Below are positions 5,571 through 7,451 of a stretch of DNA of 7,451 bases, piece by piece. This DNA comes from Shewanella sp. Lineage in GTDB: Bacteria > Pseudomonadota > Gammaproteobacteria > Enterobacterales > Shewanellaceae. Where the stretch lies: positions 1-7,451 of the forward strand of contig SDWK01000340.1 of assembly GCA_004195335.1 (NCBI GenBank), written 5' to 3'. A model generated the notes under the pieces. The model was not told where the DNA came from and made no database searches. It saw nothing but the letters and a program-made list of their open reading frames with translations. How positions within the stretch are numbered: position 1 is the first letter of the stretch; every line of letters begins with the position of its first letter. Both the position numbers and the translations under genes were made by a program.

Positions 5571-5951
5571 TTATCGGCAAGAAATAGTGCTGAATTTTTG
5601 CTTTCTGTCTTCTCGCATCAGCCAAATACTACCTAAGATAATGCCTGCTAATGCCAGGTAGGAAAGATACTCTGAAACCACCAAATATAGTGATAAAAAG
5701 AATAGAGTGGTGAAGGTGATCGCGGATAAAAGCAGTAGCCTGTTTTTAAGCCGCTTGAAGGCTACAAATTGCCCGACGAGTGACAATAACACTAACAGCT
5801 GTGCTCCCCAGAAAAAATAAGCTTCAAAAGGTGCCAGAGCACCCATGCCAAAAAATGCACCGGCTGCTGCAAGCTTAGGAAAGCATATTGGGCATGCTGC
5901 CGCTGTTAATATCGACCCTAAAGAGCCTGTTTTATTCAGATATTGCTTCAT
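5571..5951 (-). CDS. merC-like: MerC-family membrane protein (mercuric/heavy-metal transport type)
   Basis: This 126-residue membrane protein has four predicted helices (about 11-34, 45-65, 72-92, 94-112). The N-terminal signature TGSLGSILTAAACPICFPKLAAAGAFFGMG matches the first helix of MerC, where a cysteine pair followed by FP binds Hg(II). Here the pair is Cys20 and Cys23 in CPICFP. MerC proteins sit in the inner membrane and pass mercuric ion, and perhaps other soft metals, to the cytoplasm. The C-terminus is short and carries one more Cys (125). The ATG at 5951 is supported by GAGG (plus 5956-5959) 4 nt upstream. It is divergent from the SHOCT gene across 155 bp. No merR, merA or other mer gene is visible, so it is a solitary MerC homologue and may handle another metal. 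Family call is fairly sure; metal specificity is not. Confidence 0.78.
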   Translation of the reverse strand: MKQYLNKTGSLGSILTAAACPICFPKLAAAGAFFGMGALAPFEAYFFWGAQLLVLLSLVGQFVAFKRLKNRLLLLSAITFTTLFFLSLYLVVSEYLSYLALAGIILGSIWLMREDRKQKFSTISCR

Positions 5952-6106
5952 TCTGCCTCGTTCGTAGAACAGCTTTCAACGTGTAAGTACTGACTCGCTA
6001 ATCCACGCGTTGTTACATCATCTACTATGTGAACGTGAACATTTCAAGTCGCCTTTGAGCTATATTTGAATTATATTTTTCTGATTCTGGCAAGGAGGTC
6101 GAAGTC
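5952..6106. promoter_or_regulatory. Shared divergent intergenic region of merC-like and SHOCT genes
   Basis: This 155-bp region must hold the start signals for both genes. I found no MerR-type spaced promoter with dyad. A tandem direct repeat GTGAAC-GTGAAC lies at 6029-6040 and could be a regulator half-site pair. The AT-rich stretch 6061-6080 contains TATATT motifs that may serve as a -10 for the plus strand. None is strong enough to assign. Confidence 0.35.
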
Positions 6107-6361
6107 ATGTGGCATAACCAGATGTGGGATGGACACTGGATGATGGGCTGGGGCTTTTTTCCAATGCTTATCTTCTGGGGACTAATGCTATTTTTGTTTT
6201 TCTACATCATCAAAACGGTGTTTAGATCGGGTTCAAGGTCGCTCGACAACAATAGTGATGGTGATAACAGTCTCAGCATTTTGAAGGAGCGCCTAGCTCG
6301 TGGCGAAATAGACGAAGCTGAATTCAACACGCTGTACGAAAAACTGCGTCATGTTGATTGA
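6107..6361 (+). CDS. Small membrane protein with C-terminal SHOCT domain
   Basis: This 84-residue protein has a Trp/Met/His-rich N-terminus (MWHNQMWDGHWMMGWG), one transmembrane helix (about residues 17-36), a polar linker and a C-terminal SHOCT domain (about 55-82) with the typical LKERLARGEIDEAEFNTLYEKL pattern. SHOCT is a short C-terminal module found on many membrane proteins and thought to mediate interactions. Proteins with this exact architecture commonly accompany copper, mercury and other metal-resistance genes, and Met/His-rich ends can bind metal. It starts 155 bp from the divergent merC-like gene, supporting a metal-related role by context. The ribosome site AAGGAGGT (6092-6099), 7 nt upstream of the ATG, is near-perfect and implies strong translation. 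No terminator is visible directly after the stop. Confidence 0.82.
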   Translation: MWHNQMWDGHWMMGWGFFPMLIFWGLMLFLFFYIIKTVFRSGSRSLDNNSDGDNSLSILKERLARGEIDEAEFNTLYEKLRHVD

Positions 6362-6470
6362 GTTCGATAGGTGAGTAGTGAGCAGCATCCTGCGTCGAAC
6401 CTATAGGTAGCCGGCGAACGCGTGCAGCTCTTTGATGCTCACGCTGGCACTTTCACGATACGGATCACGC

Positions 6471-6581
6471 GGCTACAAACACGCCGTGCATCACCTATAC
6501 TCAGTTCGTAGATCAGTTTTCACATTGACTACAAACAGCCCCATAGGCGTTACCCGATCCTGACTATGGGGCTTTTATTTG
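6471..6581 (+). ncRNA. Candidate structured RNA or leader, copy 2
   Basis: This 111-nt segment is identical to 3592-3702 except at four unpaired positions. Hairpin 1 spans 6504-6536 and hairpin 2 is the intrinsic terminator at 6538-6580. The zinc-ribbon ORF starts 30 nt after the T tract, which is the geometry of a transcription-attenuated 5' leader. An alternative short hairpin can form between 6495-6498 and 6508-6511 (CTAT with GTAG; CTAC with GTAG in copy 1) and would disrupt hairpin 1. That would suit a switch but is only inference. Confidence 0.45.
6538..6580 (+). terminator. Intrinsic terminator, copy 2
   Basis: A perfect 9-bp stem GCCCCATAG (6538-6546) / CTATGGGGC (6564-6572) with the same 17-nt loop as copy 1 is followed by TTTTATTT. 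It lies only 30 nt before the start of the zinc-ribbon ORF on the same strand. Confidence 0.88.
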
Positions 6582-6594
6582 TGCTCAAATTGAT

Positions 6595-6903
6595 GACAAG
6601 GATGTCAGCTATGAATCACCACGATCTTTGCGCTGACTGTCGCTCGCTACTAACCAAGCAAAATTCTCCGAAGCATCAGCGACTGGTTGAACGCAGTCAC
6701 ATCACCAATTACACCATCTTTCGGTGTACTCAATGTAGCGCAATGCTTGAGCGGACTGAGTTACCGAGTTGGTGGCAGTTGTTGCCGATACCGCTCCCAG
6801 TTTCAAGCCAACGTTTTTAGGGCCTTCGCTTTAGGTGCGAGTTGCCGCCGTACCTATAGGTTGCAGGCTTACGTGTACGCCAGCGATTTCAAGTCACTGA
6901 CTC
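6595..6903. repeat. 309-bp long repeat, copy 2 (carries zinc-ribbon ORF)
   Basis: This is the direct-repeat partner of 3952-4260, gap-free over its length. Its 3' flank includes the ACCTATAGGT box at 6852-6861 with the TTGCAGGCTTACG tail. Similarity ends at CTGACTC (6897-6903). Copy 2 has no counterpart of the strong terminator found 24 bp beyond the end of copy 1. Confidence 0.85.
6611..6820 (+). CDS. Small zinc-ribbon-like protein, copy 2
   Basis: This 69-residue paralogue of the protein at 3968-4177 differs at eight residues, mostly conservative exchanges (three Ser/Thr, one Tyr/Phe, one Gln/Arg, one Arg/His, one Ser/Pro, one Arg/Trp). Cys7, Cys10, Cys39 and Cys42 are all kept, two of them with TGC to TGT codon changes. 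The basic KHQRLVERS stretch between the CxxC pairs is unchanged. AAGGA (6598-6602) lies 8 nt before ATG 6611. The frame runs further upstream to an ATG at 6566, but that codon is inside the terminator stem and is not a plausible start. The structured RNA and terminator directly precede it. Retention of two intact copies argues for a functional product; the biochemical role is unknown. Confidence 0.76.
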   Translation: MNHHDLCADCRSLLTKQNSPKHQRLVERSHITNYTIFRCTQCSAMLERTELPSWWQLLPIPLPVSSQRF

Positions 6904-7076
6904 CCCGTTTTATCTCGTTTATCATCGGCACGCCTTTGTTGCAGGAAATTATCTGAGCTAATATGACTTTCTTGTTTGAAATTGGATCTTCCAGCTTCTT
7001 GTCTACACTTGTTAGATCACGTGAAATATAGACGTTCAAGTGGTTAGTAAATTGTCGACGGCAAGTGAGGCAGCAT

Positions 7077-7451
7077 ATGTCAGCGTCCCAGGTAGAAGAT
7101 CATAGTCCTCTATTGGCACGATCGATTGCAAAGTTTACCGTGGTCACTGCCTCGATTTTAATGGTCATTTTCATCTATTTATATGCCGGTGCCCCACCAT
7201 ACAATTTGGAGCCAGATCAAAACGGTCCATGGCGCGGAGTGATGTTAATTCTGATGCTTATTGCAGGCTCAATAGGTGGCTGTTTGTACAATTTCAGGGG
7301 TATCACCAAGCACATTACGCAAGAAGATTTTTATCCTCGATATGAAATAAGTTACCTGACTCGTCCTATATCGGCAGGATTGTGTGGTTTTTTTGTATTC
7401 GTACTCGTTTACGGTGGCGTTTTAACTCTGACTGTCCCTAGTGATGAGTCG
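7077..7451 (+). CDS. Multi-pass membrane protein of unknown function (3' end outside window)
   Basis: The frame is open from ATG 7077 to the window edge, giving the first 125 residues. Three transmembrane helices are visible (about 20-37, 54-71 and 97-119), with a short periplasm-facing loop (38-52) and a conserved-looking hydrophilic loop IGGCLYNFRGITKHI-QEDFYPRYEISYLTRP between helices 2 and 3. That loop pattern, YNFRG followed by a Tyr/Arg-Pro segment and a glycine-rich third helix, recalls a widespread but uncharacterised bacterial membrane family; I cannot assign a function. GAGG (7067-7070) lies 6 nt before the start. A weak promoter-like pair TTGTCT / TGAAAT with 17-bp spacing is found about 70 bp upstream. 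No neighbouring gene in the window points to its role. Confidence 0.72.
   Translation, partial: MSASQVEDHSPLLARSIAKFTVVTASILMVIFIYLYAGAPPYNLEPDQNGPWRGVMLILMLIAGSIGGCLYNFRGITKHITQEDFYPRYEISYLTRPISAGLCGFFVFVLVYGGVLTLTVPSDES

Larger units (their letters stand above)
6399..6581. repeat. 183-bp dispersed repeat, copy 2
   Basis: This is the partner of 3520-3702. It starts with the ACCTATAGGT box (6399-6408) carrying the AGCCGGCGAACGC tail type. Its first 72 bp are diverged from copy 1 and its last 111 bp (6471-6581) are nearly identical to it. In this copy only 13 bp separate it from the 309-bp zinc-ribbon block. Confidence 0.8.

Noticed and set aside
6566..6610. Upstream start giving an 84-residue zinc-ribbon protein
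   Set aside because: ATG 6566 is inside the 3' arm of a strong terminator, has no ribosome site and is not shared with copy 1.

Overview
The window looks like the chromosome of a free-living, probably marine, gammaproteobacterium. This rests on general style: a GC-moderate backbone, a short phasin of the polyhydroxyalkanoate (PHA) granule type, a MerC-like protein, and intergenic space full of short palindromic repeats. Nothing here fixes the genus, and the assignment is an inference.

Layout. 1-1184 is a GC-rich (high 50s percent by eye) backbone segment with the 3' end of an ABC-type periplasmic solute-binding protein and a class I glutamine amidotransferase. 1476-3301 is markedly AT-rich (GC roughly mid-30s percent or lower) and holds two overlapping genes of exported proteins: an ankyrin-repeat lipoprotein and a secreted six-cysteine protein. 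They look like an acquired two-gene islet. From about 3304 to 6903 the window is a repeat-dense region. It contains a 23-bp imperfect palindrome (one solitary copy plus a seven-unit array at 5059-5286), a C-loop hairpin block in two copies, a box centred on the palindrome ACCTATAGGT in six copies, a 111-bp structured block ending in a strong intrinsic terminator in two copies, and a 309-bp block in two copies that each encode a 69-residue CxxC/CxxC zinc-ribbon-like protein. Between these repeats lie three ordinary genes: a phasin (minus), a MerC-family membrane protein (minus) and a SHOCT-domain membrane protein (plus). The window ends inside a membrane protein of unknown function.

How the parts may work together. 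The lipoprotein and its overlapping neighbour should be co-translated and both exported. The phasin has its own sigma-70-like promoter whose -35 box lies inside a perfect 13-bp palindrome, as expected for an autoregulated phasin. merC and the SHOCT gene are divergent over a 155-bp shared region, suggesting a metal-related pair. The most unusual item is the duplicated unit of structured 111-nt RNA, intrinsic terminator and small zinc-ribbon ORF. In the second copy the ORF starts only 30 nt beyond the terminator's T tract, which is the geometry of a leader attenuator or of an sRNA beside its gene. The substitutions between copies avoid all predicted base-paired positions, and inside the ORF they favour third codon positions.
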